NCBI RefSeq assembly: GCF_034059295.1
Contig: NZ_CP139141.1
Coordinates: 310,001 to 374,000 of the forward strand
Reading direction: 5' to 3'
Source: Pseudomonas sp. HR96
GTDB lineage: Bacteria; Pseudomonadota; Gammaproteobacteria; Pseudomonadales; Pseudomonadaceae
Length of the DNA: 64,000 nt
The position numbers and the translations under genes are program-made. Numbering within the stretch: the first letter of the stretch is position 1; each line of letters begins with the position of its first letter. Positions 17,247 through 26,724 of this stretch are shown here, piece by piece. The notes below the pieces were generated by a model. That model was not told where the DNA came from. It saw only the letters and a list, made by a program, of their open reading frames with translations, and made no database searches.

Positions 17247-17505
17247 AACGCGGGCGCCATGATACCCATCTACCTGCCGTGCGTCTATTGCGACGAGAGG
17301 TGGGCTATATTCCATGGGTTTACCGGTCCAACCCGAGAGCTGTTCAGAAAACGTCCAACATGCGCTATAAACACGACCGTTCTTTTTTTCGAACAGCCTA
17401 TTGTTCTTTGCCCCCATAGATCCTAGGATCTCGTTTGAGATTTCAAACGCTCTTCCACAATCAAATGGGCTCCGTCCGTGCACGGGGCTGTTAAAGGAAG
17501 CCGAC

Positions 17506-18948
17506 ATGCAGCTCAAAGATTCCACCCTGTTCCGCCAGCAAGCCTATGTCGATGGTGCGTGGCTGGACGCGGACGGCGGGCAGACCATCAAGGTCAACAA
17601 CCCGGCCACCGACGAAATCCTCGGCAGCGTGCCGAAAATGGGCGCCGCCGAGACTCGCCGTGCCATCGAGGCCGCCGACAAGGCCCTGCCGGCCTGGCGT
17701 GCCCTGACCGCCAAGGAGCGCTCGAACAAGCTGCGCCGCTGGTTCGAACTGATGATCGAGAACCAGGACGACCTCGGTCGCCTGATGACCCTGGAGCAGG
17801 GCAAGCCGCTGGCCGAGGCCAAGGGTGAGATCGCCTACGCCGCTTCCTTTATCGAGTGGTTTGCCGAAGAAGCCAAGCGCGTCTACGGCGACACCATTCC
17901 CGGCCACCAGCCGGACAAGCGCCTGATCGTGATCAAGCAGCCGATCGGCGTCACCGCCGCTATCACCCCGTGGAACTTTCCGGCCGCGATGATCACCCGC
18001 AAGGCCGGCCCGGCCTTGGCCGCCGGTTGCACCATGGTGCTCAAGCCGGCTTCGCAGACGCCGTTCTCGGCGCTGGCGCTGGCCGAACTGGCCGAGCGTG
18101 CGGGCATCCCCAAGGGTGTGTTCAACGTGGTCACCGGCAGCGCCGGCGACATTGGCGGCGAGCTGACGAGCAACCCGATCATCCGCAAGCTGTCGTTCAC
18201 CGGCTCGACCGAGATCGGCCGTCAACTGATGGCTGAGTGCGCTCACGACATCAAGAAGGTCTCGCTGGAGCTGGGCGGCAACGCGCCCTTCATCGTGTTC
18301 GACGATGCCGACCTGGACAAGGCGGTCGAAGGTGCGATCATCTCCAAATACCGCAACAATGGCCAGACTTGCGTCTGTGCCAACCGCCTGTACGTGCAGG
18401 ATTCGGTCTACGACGCGTTCGCCGAGAAGCTCAAGGTCGCCGTGGCCAAGCTGAAGATCGGCAACGGCCTGGAAGAAGGCACCACCACTGGCCCGCTGAT
18501 CGACGAAAAGGCTGTGGCCAAGGTCAAGGAGCATATTGCCGACGCCTTGAGCAAGGGCGCGACTGTGCTGACCGGCGGCAAGTCGCTGCAGGGCAATTTC
18601 TTCGAGCCGACCGTACTGGTCGACGTGGCCAAGGATTCCGCCGTGGCCAAGGAAGAGACCTTCGGCCCGTTGGCGCCGCTGTTCCGCTTCAAGGACGAGG
18701 CCGAAGTGATCGCCATGGCCAACGACACCGAGTTCGGCCTGGCCTCCTACTTCTATGCTCGCGACCTGAGCCGCGTGTTCCGTGTGGCCGAAGCCCTGGA
18801 GTACGGCATGGTCGGCATCAACACCGGCCTGATCTCCAACGAGGTGGCGCCGTTTGGTGGCATCAAGGCCTCGGGCCTGGGCCGCGAAGGCTCCAAGTAC
18901 GGCATCGAGGACTACCTGGAAATCAAATACCTGTGCATTTCGGTCTGA
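17506..18948 (+). CDS. gabD: Succinate/glutarate semialdehyde dehydrogenase (NADP+)
   Basis: A 480-residue aldehyde dehydrogenase. The nucleophile is Cys289 in NNGQTCVCANR, the general base Glu255 in LELGGN, and the cofactor motif FTGSTEIG lies at ~231-238; it ends in the GabD-typical GIEDYLEIKYLCISV. The frame is open further upstream, but the ATG at 17506 follows AAAGGAAG and matches the family start. It oxidises succinate semialdehyde or, in the P. putida lysine route (where it is called DavD), glutarate semialdehyde. The aminotransferase partner lies 125 bases downstream on the same strand. I cannot separate the gab and dav roles from sequence; both are probable. Confidence 0.95.
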   Translation: MQLKDSTLFRQQAYVDGAWLDADGGQTIKVNNPATDEILGSVPKMGAAETRRAIEAADKALPAWRALTAKERSNKLRRWFELMIENQDDLGRLMTLEQGKPLAEAKGEIAYAASFIEWFAEEAKRVYGDTIPGHQPDKRLIVIKQPIGVTAAITPWNFPAAMITRKAGPALAAGCTMVLKPASQTPFSALALAELAERAGIPKGVFNVVTGSAGDIGGELTSNPIIRKLSFTGSTEIGRQLMAECAHDIKKVSLELGGNAPFIVFDDADLDKAVEGAIISKYRNNGQTCVCANRLYVQDSVYDAFAEKLKVAVAKLKIGNGLEEGTTTGPLIDEKAVAKVKEHIADALSKGATVLTGGKSLQGNFFEPTVLVDVAKDSAVAKEETFGPLAPLFRFKDEAEVIAMANDTEFGLASYFYARDLSRVFRVAEALEYGMVGINTGLISNEVAPFGGIKASGLGREGSKYGIEDYLEIKYLCISV

Positions 18949-19073
18949 CGCCGAAAGCCAACCTGTAGCGGTGCGCAGCGTCAGCAGTCGATCATCGTAT
19001 GCTGCTGGCGTTTTCCCGGGCCGTTTTATCCTTGAACCACGCCGACCGATGAGCGGCGCATGAGGAATCTGCA

Positions 19074-20357
19074 ATGAGCAACAAGACCAACGAATCATTG
19101 ATGCAACGCCGTACCGCCGCCGTGCCGCGCGGGGTTGGCCAGATTCACCCGATCTTCGCCGACTCGGCGAAGAACGCTAGCGTCACCGACGTCGAAGGCC
19201 GTGAGTTCATCGACTTCGCCGGCGGCATCGCCGTACTCAACACCGGCCACGTCCACCCGAAAGTGATCGCCGCCGTCGAGGCGCAACTGCACAAGCTGAC
19301 CCACACCTGCTTCCAGGTGCTGGCCTACGAGCCGTACGTCGAAGTGTGCGAAAAAATCAACGCCAAGGTGCCGGGCGACTTCGCCAAGAAGACCCTGCTG
19401 GTAACCACCGGCTCCGAAGCGGTGGAAAACGCCGTGAAGATCGCCCGTGCTGCCACCGGCCGCGCCGGCGTGATCGCCTTCACCGGCGCCTATCATGGCC
19501 GCACCATGATGACCCTGGGCCTGACCGGCAAGGTCGTGCCGTACTCGGCCGGCATGGGCCTGATGCCAGGCGGCGTGTTCCGCGCGCTGTACCCCAACGA
19601 ACTGCACGGCGTGAGCGTCGACGATTCGATCGCCAGCATCGAACGCATCTTCAAGAACGATGCCGAGCCGCGTGACATCGCTGCAATCATCATCGAGCCG
19701 GTGCAGGGCGAAGGCGGCTTCTACGTCGCACCCAAGGCCTTCATGGCCCGCCTGCGCGCCCTTTGCGACCAGCACGGCATCCTGCTGATCGCCGACGAAG
19801 TGCAGACCGGCGCCGGTCGTACCGGCACCTTCTTCGCCATGGAGCAGATGGGCGTTGCGCCTGACCTGACCACCTTCGCCAAGTCCATCGCCGGCGGCTT
19901 CCCGCTGGCCGGTGTGTGTGGCAAGGCCGAGTACATGGACGCCATTGCCCCAGGCGGCCTGGGTGGCACCTATGCCGGCAGCCCGATCGCCTGCGCCGCT
20001 GCACTGGCAGTGATGGAAGTGTTCGAGGAAGAGAACCTGCTGGACCGCAGCAAGGCGGTGGGCGAGCGCCTGGTGACCGGCCTGCGCAACATTCAGGCGA
20101 AGTACCCGGTGATCGGTGATGTGCGCGCCTTGGGCGCAATGATCGCAGTCGAGCTGTTCGAAGGCGGCGACACCCACAAGCCGAACGCCGCGGCCGTCGC
20201 CCAGGTGGTGGCCAAGGCGCGCGACAAGGGTCTGATCCTGTTGTCGTGCGGTACCTATGGCAACGTATTGCGCGTGCTGGTGCCGCTGACTGCTGAAGAT
20301 TCGCTGCTGGACAAAGGCCTGGCAATCATCGAGGAATGCTTCGCCGAACTGGGCTGA
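19074..20357 (+). CDS. gabT: 5-aminovalerate / 4-aminobutyrate aminotransferase
   Basis: A 427-residue class III PLP-dependent transaminase. The PLP lysine is Lys270 in TFAKSIAGGFPL, Asp241 lies in LLIADEVQTG, and the PLP-phosphate motif is GSEAVENAVKIAR (~113-125). It transfers the amino group of 4-aminobutyrate or 5-aminovalerate (DavT in P. putida) to 2-oxoglutarate, giving the semialdehyde used by the upstream dehydrogenase. A rho-independent terminator follows, closing the two-gene unit. Confidence 0.95.
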   Translation: MSNKTNESLMQRRTAAVPRGVGQIHPIFADSAKNASVTDVEGREFIDFAGGIAVLNTGHVHPKVIAAVEAQLHKLTHTCFQVLAYEPYVEVCEKINAKVPGDFAKKTLLVTTGSEAVENAVKIARAATGRAGVIAFTGAYHGRTMMTLGLTGKVVPYSAGMGLMPGGVFRALYPNELHGVSVDDSIASIERIFKNDAEPRDIAAIIIEPVQGEGGFYVAPKAFMARLRALCDQHGILLIADEVQTGAGRTGTFFAMEQMGVAPDLTTFAKSIAGGFPLAGVCGKAEYMDAIAPGGLGGTYAGSPIACAAALAVMEVFEEENLLDRSKAVGERLVTGLRNIQAKYPVIGDVRALGAMIAVELFEGGDTHKPNAAAVAQVVAKARDKGLILLSCGTYGNVLRVLVPLTAEDSLLDKGLAIIEECFAELG

Positions 20358-20372
20358 AGCGTGACCTGATGC

Positions 20373-20399
20373 AAAAAAACCCGCTTCGGCGGGTTTTTT
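20373..20399 (+). terminator. Rho-independent terminator after gabDT
   Basis: The stem CCCGC-TTCG-GCGGG is preceded by seven A and followed by six T. It ends 42 bases after the aminotransferase stop. Confidence 0.92.
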
Positions 20400-20475
20400 C
20401 TTGTGTCGAAAAAGCTCAGGCCCGCTATGGTCTATAGGTAAGCACGACTGGGACAAGGAACCGAGACCCGACTTT

Positions 20476-21690
20476 ATGGCTGCCAACTCCGCCTCACATG
20501 TGACCCGCGTGCTGATTGCCGACGCGGACGCCGGCTTGCGCAACGACCTGTCGCAGATGCTGTTGAGCATGCGTGCCGACGCCCTGGTCGACGTCTGCGC
20601 CACCGGCACCGAGGCCATGGCGCAGCTGCTGCATCATCCCGACCTGGTCATCGCCGCCCGCGAACTCAGCGGCCTGAACGGCCTCGACCTGCTGCGCAGC
20701 GTGCGCCGTGACCGCAGCAAGCCGGCGTTGCCGTTCATCCTGCTCAGCGAGCGGGTCGACACCGCCAGCGTGCGCGAGGCCGTACCCTTCGCGCCCACGG
20801 CGTTCCTGACCAAACCCCTGAACATGGACTTGCTGCGCCAGCGCCTGCAAGCGCTGCTCGAAGCCATGGAGCAGCAGGTGCCCGAAGAAGTGCCGGTGAT
20901 GATGCCGGGGCTGACCCTGTCGGCCTTTCTCGAGCAGCGCCGCACCGACACCGAAGGCGCGCCGCTGATGGCCGACGTGCAGACTGCGGTGATGCGCAGC
21001 CTCAACCCCAAGGGCCTGAACCTGCGCCTGCTGGAGGAAGAGATCCGCACCGACCCGCAGATCACCGCTGTGCTGCTGGCCGCCGCCAACAGCGCCTCGG
21101 TGCACCGCGAAGCCCCCGTGCAGACCCTGCTGCAGGCGCTCGCCAAGCTGGGCGCGCTGCAGAGCGTGAACCTGGTGATGGGCCTGACCCTCAAGCGCAG
21201 CGCGCGGCTCAGCGACCCGGAGCTGGCCGCCATCGCCGAATACTATTGGGGCCTGTCACTGCACACCGCCGAGTACGGCCGCACCTTGGGACGCATGTTC
21301 GCCGTCGACGAGGAACGCTGCTACTGCGCCGGTCTGCTGCATTGTCTGGGCGACCTGGCGCTGCTGCGCTGCCTGCAGGAGTGGAAGCTGGCCGGTGGCA
21401 AGCTGGAGGAGGGCGAGGCGGCCAAGGCGCTGAAGACCTTCGGCGCCGGCTATGGCTCGGAGTTGCGCCGGCGCTGGCGCCTGCCGCTGGAGCTGCGCGA
21501 GATGATCGCCTCGATCTACAGCCTGGGCCTGGGCAGCGGCGTGTACACCCGTGACGACCTGGTGATGAACATGGCGGCCAAGCTGGCGCGGCTCAAGCCC
21601 GGCGATGAGCTCGAGACACTGGCCAAGGACAAGACCGCGCGGTTGTTGAAGCTGGGGGTGGAGGAGCTGACGCGGCTGCGTCGCACCTGA
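20476..21690 (+). CDS. HDOD-domain protein with degenerate receiver domain
   Basis: A 404-residue protein with an N-terminal receiver-like domain (residues ~8-130) and an HDOD domain (~150-370). In the receiver the acidic pair (IADAD, 14-18) and the lysine (LTKP, Lys113) remain. The phosphoacceptor position, normally Asp in PDLVLLD, is Ala61 (PDLVIAARELSGLNGLDLL). It therefore probably cannot be phosphorylated in the normal way. The HDOD part has HCLGDLALLRCL and related HD-like helices, typical of signalling proteins without enzymatic activity. I chose the ATG at 20476, after AAGGAACCGAG. It neighbours a convergent diguanylate cyclase, suggesting a signalling role. Confidence 0.85.
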   Translation: MAANSASHVTRVLIADADAGLRNDLSQMLLSMRADALVDVCATGTEAMAQLLHHPDLVIAARELSGLNGLDLLRSVRRDRSKPALPFILLSERVDTASVREAVPFAPTAFLTKPLNMDLLRQRLQALLEAMEQQVPEEVPVMMPGLTLSAFLEQRRTDTEGAPLMADVQTAVMRSLNPKGLNLRLLEEEIRTDPQITAVLLAAANSASVHREAPVQTLLQALAKLGALQSVNLVMGLTLKRSARLSDPELAAIAEYYWGLSLHTAEYGRTLGRMFAVDEERCYCAGLLHCLGDLALLRCLQEWKLAGGKLEEGEAAKALKTFGAGYGSELRRRWRLPLELREMIASIYSLGLGSGVYTRDDLVMNMAAKLARLKPGDELETLAKDKTARLLKLGVEELTRLRRT

Positions 21691-21704
21691 GGCATATGGC
21701 CCCG

Positions 21705-22691
21705 TCAGGCTGGAACGATCTGGTTCTTGCCCTGGCGCTTGGCCTGATACATGGCGGCGTCGGCCCGCGAGAACAGGCTGTCGAGCAGCTCGTCGTCAGG
21801 CCGGTAGCTGGTCAGGCCCTGGCTCACGGTCACGCCGTAAACATGGCCGTTGTGGCTGAAGCTCAGGCGCTGGATCTCGCGTTGCAGGCGCTCGGCTATC
21901 TGCTGGGCCATCTCCGGCGAGCAGCCGGGAAACACCGCTGCAAACTCCTCTCCGCCAATACGCCCGAACAGGTCGCCGCGGCGCAGTATCGCCTTGCCGC
22001 TTTCGGCGATGCGTTGCAGGACGATGTCGCCTTCCTGGTGGCCGTAGGTGTCGTTGATCAGCTTGAAGTCGTCGATGTCCAGCAGCAGGAAGGCCATGGT
22101 GGTGCCTTGCAGCCGGGCCTGCTCGAACTCGCGATGGGCGCATTCGAAGAAGTGCCGGCGGTTGCTGCTTTGCGTCAGCACGTCGGTGGTGGCCAGGCGT
22201 TGCAGTTCGCCTTCCAGGTGCTTCTTCTCGGTGATGTCTTCGGCGATGCCGACCACGATCACCCGGTCGTCGCTCTGATGGCTGATGAAACACTTGTCGC
22301 TGAGCCAACGGATCTGCCCGTCGGCGCTGATGATGCGGTATTCGCGGTCTTCGATGGAGCCCTTGACCAGTACTTCGGCCAGGCTGCGCTCGGCGTAGTC
22401 GAGGTCGTCGGGGTAGATGCTGTCGCGCCATTCGTTGTAGTCGGCCAGCAGCAGGCCGGCGGAGCGACCAAAGATGCGCTCGTAGGCCGGGCTGACGTAG
22501 ATCATCTGCTGGGTTTCCCAGTCGAAGGCCCAGAGCACCGCGTTGACGCTGACCAGCAGCGAACTGAAGAGTTTTTCCCGCTCGCTGAGCCGGGCCACTT
22601 CGCCTTGGGCGTGCATCAGCGCCATCAAGGTTTCAGCGGCCTCGGGCATCTGTTCGAAGGGTAGAGATTGAGGTTTTTTATTGACCATCAT
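21705..22691 (-). CDS. PAS-GGDEF diguanylate cyclase
   Basis: A 328-residue cytoplasmic signalling enzyme predicted to make cyclic di-GMP. A PAS domain (residues ~35-150; YVSPAYERIFGRS, YRIISADGQIRW and GIAEDITEKK) leads to a GGDEF domain (~165-325) with LLDIDDFKLINDTYGHQEGD and an active-type GGEEF. An inhibitory-site RxxD (RRGD) sits five residues before GGEEF, so product feedback is likely. There is no membrane segment. The frame is open upstream to 22790; I chose the ATG at 22691, though the ribosome binding site is weak. Convergent with the HDOD gene. Confidence 0.9.
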   Translation of the reverse strand: MMVNKKPQSLPFEQMPEAAETLMALMHAQGEVARLSEREKLFSSLLVSVNAVLWAFDWETQQMIYVSPAYERIFGRSAGLLLADYNEWRDSIYPDDLDYAERSLAEVLVKGSIEDREYRIISADGQIRWLSDKCFISHQSDDRVIVVGIAEDITEKKHLEGELQRLATTDVLTQSSNRRHFFECAHREFEQARLQGTTMAFLLLDIDDFKLINDTYGHQEGDIVLQRIAESGKAILRRGDLFGRIGGEEFAAVFPGCSPEMAQQIAERLQREIQRLSFSHNGHVYGVTVSQGLTSYRPDDELLDSLFSRADAAMYQAKRQGKNQIVPA

Positions 22692-22849
22692 CACAGAATC
22701 TCTAGGGCGAATGGGCGACAGGGGTAAACGCTCGGGGCAGCGCAACCACAGCGCGGCCCGCCGAGATTCGCGACAGAGGGTGTGATCCAAAAAACGTGTC
22801 TAAGTTCCGACAGACGCTTCCTACAGTAAGGCTCTGGTGATAAACGGTG

Positions 22850-24031
22850 TCAAGTTGCAGGCCGCAGTGAATAGGTCTTCAGCTGCGCCGCGAACTCGTG
22901 CAGCGACTGGATCCCGCTGGCTTCCGCTTCGTGCACCCAGTCCTTGATCGCCGCCAGCATGTCATGGCCGTTGGAACTGGTGCGAGCCCAGATCTGCTGC
23001 AATGCGAGGCGCTTCTCATAAATCGTCTGCAGCGCCTGGCTGTGCTCGAACATGCCTTGGATGCGCAGGTGATGACGGTCGTTCAGCAGGCTGGTCTCGC
23101 GAGACAGCAAGCGCTTGGCGCGGCGGAATTTCTGCCGTACCGACTCGTCGACCCTGGACAGCTCCTGTTGCACCAGCGGCCCGATCACCAACTTGCGGTA
23201 CTGCGCCATGATCTGAAAGCGGTTGTTGAGGATGGCCATGGCGGTGTCCATGTCCAGGCTGCCCTTGCCCTCGACGCGGTGGGCGATCGGCGCAGTGCGC
23301 TGGACCTTGGCCAGGCGCAGGGCGCTGAACAGCTTGATCCAGGCCCAGCCCATGTCGAACTCCCATTTCTTGACCGACAGCTTGGCCGAATTGGGGTAGG
23401 TGTGATGGTTGTTGTGCAGCTCTTCGCCGCCAACGATGATGCCCCACGGCACCAGGTTAGTGGCGGCGTCGCGGCATTCGAAATTGCGATAGCCGACCGC
23501 GTGGCCGAGGCCGTTGATCACCCCGGCAGCCCAGAATGGAATCCACATCATCTGGATCGCCCACACGGTGATACCGATGACCCCGAACAGCAGCAGGTCG
23601 ATCACCGCCATGAGGGCCACGCCGCCCAGGGCATAGCGCGAGTAGAGGTTACGCTCGATCCAGTCTTCGGGGCAGTTCTTGCCATAGATGCGCAGGGTCT
23701 CGGCGTTCTCGGCCTCGGCCCTGTAGAGCTCGGCGCCGGTGCGCAGCACGGTGCCCAGGCCCTTGATGACCGGGCTGTGCGGATCATCCACGGTTTCGCA
23801 TTTGGCGTGGTGCTTGCGATGGATGGCGGTCCACTCGCGGGTGTTCTGCGCCGTGGTCAGCCACAGCCAGAAACGGAAGAAATGCTTGAGCCCCGCGTTC
23901 AGTTCCAGAGCGCGGTGGGCGGAATAGCGATGCAGATAGATGGTGACCGCAACAATGGTCACGTGGGTCATCAACAGGGTGACGGCTACCAGCTGCCAGG
24001 CTGAGAGGTCGAGAAAACCGTTGTACCACAT
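22850..24031 (-). CDS. Membrane acyl-CoA/acyl-lipid delta-9 desaturase
   Basis: A 393-residue integral-membrane di-iron fatty-acid desaturase. The three histidine boxes are HRYSAH (34-39), HRKHH (71-75) and HNNHH (206-210), with four hydrophobic segments around residues 10-30, 45-62, 135-158 and 160-178. The sequence is close to what I recall of Pseudomonas DesB, which introduces a double bond into exogenous saturated acyl chains. DesB is usually linked to the repressor gene desT, which is not here. An extended C-terminal helical tail (~240-393) is typical of this branch. Stands alone on the minus strand. Confidence 0.88.
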   Translation of the reverse strand: MWYNGFLDLSAWQLVAVTLLMTHVTIVAVTIYLHRYSAHRALELNAGLKHFFRFWLWLTTAQNTREWTAIHRKHHAKCETVDDPHSPVIKGLGTVLRTGAELYRAEAENAETLRIYGKNCPEDWIERNLYSRYALGGVALMAVIDLLLFGVIGITVWAIQMMWIPFWAAGVINGLGHAVGYRNFECRDAATNLVPWGIIVGGEELHNNHHTYPNSAKLSVKKWEFDMGWAWIKLFSALRLAKVQRTAPIAHRVEGKGSLDMDTAMAILNNRFQIMAQYRKLVIGPLVQQELSRVDESVRQKFRRAKRLLSRETSLLNDRHHLRIQGMFEHSQALQTIYEKRLALQQIWARTSSNGHDMLAAIKDWVHEAEASGIQSLHEFAAQLKTYSLRPAT

Positions 24032-24560
24032 AGGCTGGGAGGCCCTCTTGAAGTGTAGAAACTTGTGCCAGTGTGTCGGACTTTTCCCACAGTCCTTGTA
24101 GGAGGTGTTGCATGAACACCGCGCATTATTACTGAGCGCATGTGAAAAACCAGTCGGCGTTCCGGTAACGCTCGGCTAAATCGTCGCAACATGTTTCGTC
24201 GAGGAGGCGCTTTCGCTCCGGCGTAGTCCGAGACTCAGCGGATTCCAACTGTTTGAGCGTCAATCCGGCGTCTTTTGCGGTCCCCGGCCATGACATCGAG
24301 CAAGTTATGGGCCAGAACCGCCGACGTTCCCGCCCACTCATCACGCTTCCATGCTCCCATGCTCCCATGCTCCCATTCGTAGTACCGAGCTTGCGCGGGA
24401 ACGGCGCCGGCCCGATTCCCGATCCGGCCCGGTCCCGAGGAGGCCAATAAGCCTCCTTCTCTTTGAGTTATATGAACATTCTTAAATAGTATTTTCAGGA
24501 ATATGTCTGCATCACTACTATTGCGCTCAGCCCCCCCTTATATGCCAAGGAGCACGACCC
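24032..24560. other. Gene-poor stretch with short tandem repeats and an AT-rich promoter region
   Basis: 529 bases between the desaturase gene and oscA. Positions ~24140-24445 are locally open in two minus-strand frames that carry fragments such as TSAVLAHNLLDVMAGD and TPERKRLLDETCCDDLAERYRNADW. They may be one decayed frame split by a shift; I do not recognise the parent. The last ~100 bases (24450-24550) are much more AT-rich, contain ATTCTTAAATAG and TCAGGAAT, and should carry the oscA promoter. Confidence 0.4.
24350..24376. repeat. Three tandem copies of an 8-bp unit
   Basis: CATGCTCC is repeated three times (24350-24373) and followed by a partial copy (CAT). It lies inside the possibly decayed open frame between the desaturase gene and oscA. 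Confidence 0.8.
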
Positions 24561-24743
24561 ATGAGCGCATCTCTGCGTAGCGTTGACGGACAGGACGAAG
24601 CCACCATTCTGCGCGAAATCCAGAGTGCGCTGCGCGATCTGCGCTTCGGCGCTGTGGAAATCACCGTGCATAACGCCCAGGTGGTACAGATCGAACGCAA
24701 GGAGAAATTCCGTTTGCAGAACCCGGGCAACAAGCCCAGCTGA
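24561..24743 (+). CDS. oscA: Sulfur-starvation protein OscA (YezD/DUF2292 family)
   Basis: A 60-residue protein with the core AILREIQSALRDLRFGAVEITVHNAQVVQIERKEKFRL in pattern, the DUF2292 signature. OscA is described as needed for growth on organosulfur compounds and is induced under sulfur limitation; its molecular activity is unknown. An AAGGAG lies at 24549-24554. The sulfate-binding gene follows after 55 bases on the same strand, so it leads the sulfate-transport operon here. Confidence 0.9.
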   Translation: MSASLRSVDGQDEATILREIQSALRDLRFGAVEITVHNAQVVQIERKEKFRLQNPGNKPS

Positions 24744-24798
24744 CAGCGCACCTGCGCACCAGTCATAAGAAAAAATACGCCATCAGGAGCTTCAACCC

Positions 24799-25812
24799 AT
24801 GTCCATCCGCCGTTATGCGCTGGCTGCCCTCGCCAGTGCGGTATTTGCCGGTTCCGCTGTTGCCAAGGACTACGAACTGCTCAACGTGTCCTATGACCCG
24901 ACCCGTGAGCTGTATCAGGACTACAACGCCGAGTTCATCAACTTCTGGAAGACCAACCACCCTGGCGACACCGTCAAGGTGCAGCAGTCTCACGGCGGTT
25001 CGGGCAAGCAGGGCCGTGCGGTGATCGACGGCCTGCGCGCCGACGTGGTGACCCTGGCGCTGGCCGGCGACATCGATGAAATCGCCAAGCTCGGCAAGAC
25101 TCTGCCGGAGAACTGGCAGACTCGCCTGCCGGACGCCAGCACACCCTACACCTCGACCATCGTCTTCCTGGTGCGCAAGGGCAACCCCAAGGGCATCAAG
25201 GACTGGGGCGACCTGATCAAGCCGGACGTTTCGGTGATCACCCCCAACCCGAAAACCTCCGGCGGCGCGCGCTGGAACTTCCTCGCGGCCTGGGCCTATG
25301 GCCTGAAACAAGGCGGCGGTGACGAAGCCAAGGCCAAGGAATACGTGCAGACGCTGTTCAAGCACGTGCCTGTGCTGGACACCGGTGCGCGCGGCTCGAC
25401 CATCACCTTCGTCAACAACGGCCAAGGCGACGTGTTGCTGGCCTGGGAAAACGAAGCCTACCTGGCGCTCAAGGAAGACGGCGGCAAGGACAAGTTCGAC
25501 ATCGTCGTGCCTTCCGTGTCGATCCTCGCCGAGCCGCCGGTGGCGGTGGTGGACAAGAACGCCGAGAAGAAGGGCAACGAGGAAATCGCCAAGGCCTACC
25601 TGGAACATTTGTACAGCAAGCCGGGCCAGGTGATCGCGGCGAAAAACTTCTACCGCCCGCGTGACAAGGACGTGGCCGCCGAATACGCCAAGCAGTTCCA
25701 GGAAGTGAAAACCCTGACCACTATCGACAAGGACTTCGGCGGCTGGAAAACTGCCCAACCGAAATTCTTCAATGATGGCGGGGTGTTCGACCAGATCTAC
25801 CAGGCGCAATAA
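24799..25812 (+). CDS. sbp: Periplasmic sulfate-binding protein
   Basis: A 337-residue binding protein with a signal peptide cleaved after AVA (~residue 22). The mature start [21 protein letters not shown] is followed by the family-typical [19 protein letters not shown] and [24 protein letters not shown] segments of Sbp/CysP. It captures sulfate (possibly thiosulfate) for CysTWA. The strong hairpin after it (25831-25855) lies within the operon and could lower expression of the membrane genes relative to the abundant binding protein. Confidence 0.95.
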   Translation: MSIRRYALAALASAVFAGSAVAKDYELLNVSYDPTRELYQDYNAEFINFWKTNHPGDTVKVQQSHGGSGKQGRAVIDGLRADVVTLALAGDIDEIAKLGKTLPENWQTRLPDASTPYTSTIVFLVRKGNPKGIKDWGDLIKPDVSVITPNPKTSGGARWNFLAAWAYGLKQGGGDEAKAKEYVQTLFKHVPVLDTGARGSTITFVNNGQGDVLLAWENEAYLALKEDGGKDKFDIVVPSVSILAEPPVAVVDKNAEKKGNEEIAKAYLEHLYSKPGQVIAAKNFYRPRDKDVAAEYAKQFQEVKTLTTIDKDFGGWKTAQPKFFNDGGVFDQIYQAQ

Positions 25813-25830
25813 GCATCGCACCCGCTCCAG

Positions 25831-25855
25831 GCCCGGAACCCGTTCCGGGCTTTTG
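25831..25855 (+). terminator. Intra-operon hairpin between sbp and cysT
   Basis: The stem GCCCGGAAC-CCG-TTCCGGGC is followed by TTTTGC. The short T-run suggests partial termination, a common way to make more binding protein than permease. Confidence 0.7.
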
Positions 25856-25891
25856 CATGTCCAGACCATTTGTTGATCAACAGGGACTTCC

Positions 25892-26710
25892 ATGTCACGT
25901 CGTATCTCCCCCGTCATACCCGGCTTCGGGCTGACGCTGGGCTACACAGTGGTGTACCTCAGCCTGATTGTGCTTATCCCGCTGGGGGCGATGTTCGTTC
26001 ACGCCGCCCAGCTCACCTGGGAGCAATTCTGGGGCATCGTCACGGCGCCGCGGGTGTTGGCCGCGCTGAAACTGAGCTTCGGCACCGCGCTGATCGCCGC
26101 CATCGTCAATGGCATCATCGGCACCCTGCTGGCCTGGGTGCTGGTGCGCTACCGCTTCCCGGGGCGCAAGATCATCGATGCGATGATCGACCTGCCGTTT
26201 GCCTTGCCGACAGCCGTCGCAGGCATTGCCCTGACCGCGCTGTACACGCCGACCGGGCTGGTTGGACGCTTCGCCGCCGACCTCGGTTTCAAGATCGCCT
26301 ACACCCCCCTGGGTATCACTCTGGCGCTGACCTTCGTGACCCTGCCGTTCGTGGTGCGCACCGTGCAACCGGTGCTGGCCGATATTCCGCGCGAGGTCGA
26401 GGAAGCCGCTGCCTGCCTCGGCGCGAAGCCCTTGCAGGTGTTCCGGCATATTCTTGCGCCGGCGCTGTTTCCAGCCTGGCTGACCGGTTTTGCCCTGGCC
26501 TTCGCTCGTGGTGTCGGCGAGTATGGCTCGGTGATCTTCATCGCCGGCAACATGCCGATGAAGACCGAGATCCTGCCGCTGCTGATCATGGTCAAGCTGG
26601 ACCAATACGACTACACCGGCGCTACCGCCATCGGCGTGCTGATGCTGGTGGTTTCCTTCATTCTGCTGCTGCTGATCAACTTGTTGCAGCGGCGCATCGA
26701 AACCCCTTGA
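25892..26710 (+). CDS. cysT: Sulfate/thiosulfate ABC transporter permease CysT
   Basis: A 272-residue inner-membrane permease with six predicted segments. The EAA loop [27 protein letters not shown] spans ~165-195. [24 protein letters not shown] (~208-230) is diagnostic of CysT/CysU. It pairs with CysW 14 bases downstream and with the CysA ATPase. Confidence 0.95.
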   Translation: MSRRISPVIPGFGLTLGYTVVYLSLIVLIPLGAMFVHAAQLTWEQFWGIVTAPRVLAALKLSFGTALIAAIVNGIIGTLLAWVLVRYRFPGRKIIDAMIDLPFALPTAVAGIALTALYTPTGLVGRFAADLGFKIAYTPLGITLALTFVTLPFVVRTVQPVLADIPREVEEAAACLGAKPLQVFRHILAPALFPAWLTGFALAFARGVGEYGSVIFIAGNMPMKTEILPLLIMVKLDQYDYTGATAIGVLMLVVSFILLLLINLLQRRIETP

Positions 26711-26724
26711 AGGAGGCGTCGAAC

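Noticed and set aside
17160..17260. An attachment site at the tRNA-Arg 3' end
   Set aside because: No second copy of the tRNA 3' sequence and no integrase gene were seen within the window.
17491..19098. A 535-codon minus-strand open frame opposite gabD
   Set aside because: Antisense shadow; gabD has catalytic residues and a good ribosome binding site.
24350..24376. Tandem 8-bp repeats as a CRISPR array
   Set aside because: Units are contiguous with no spacers and far too short; no cas gene nearby.
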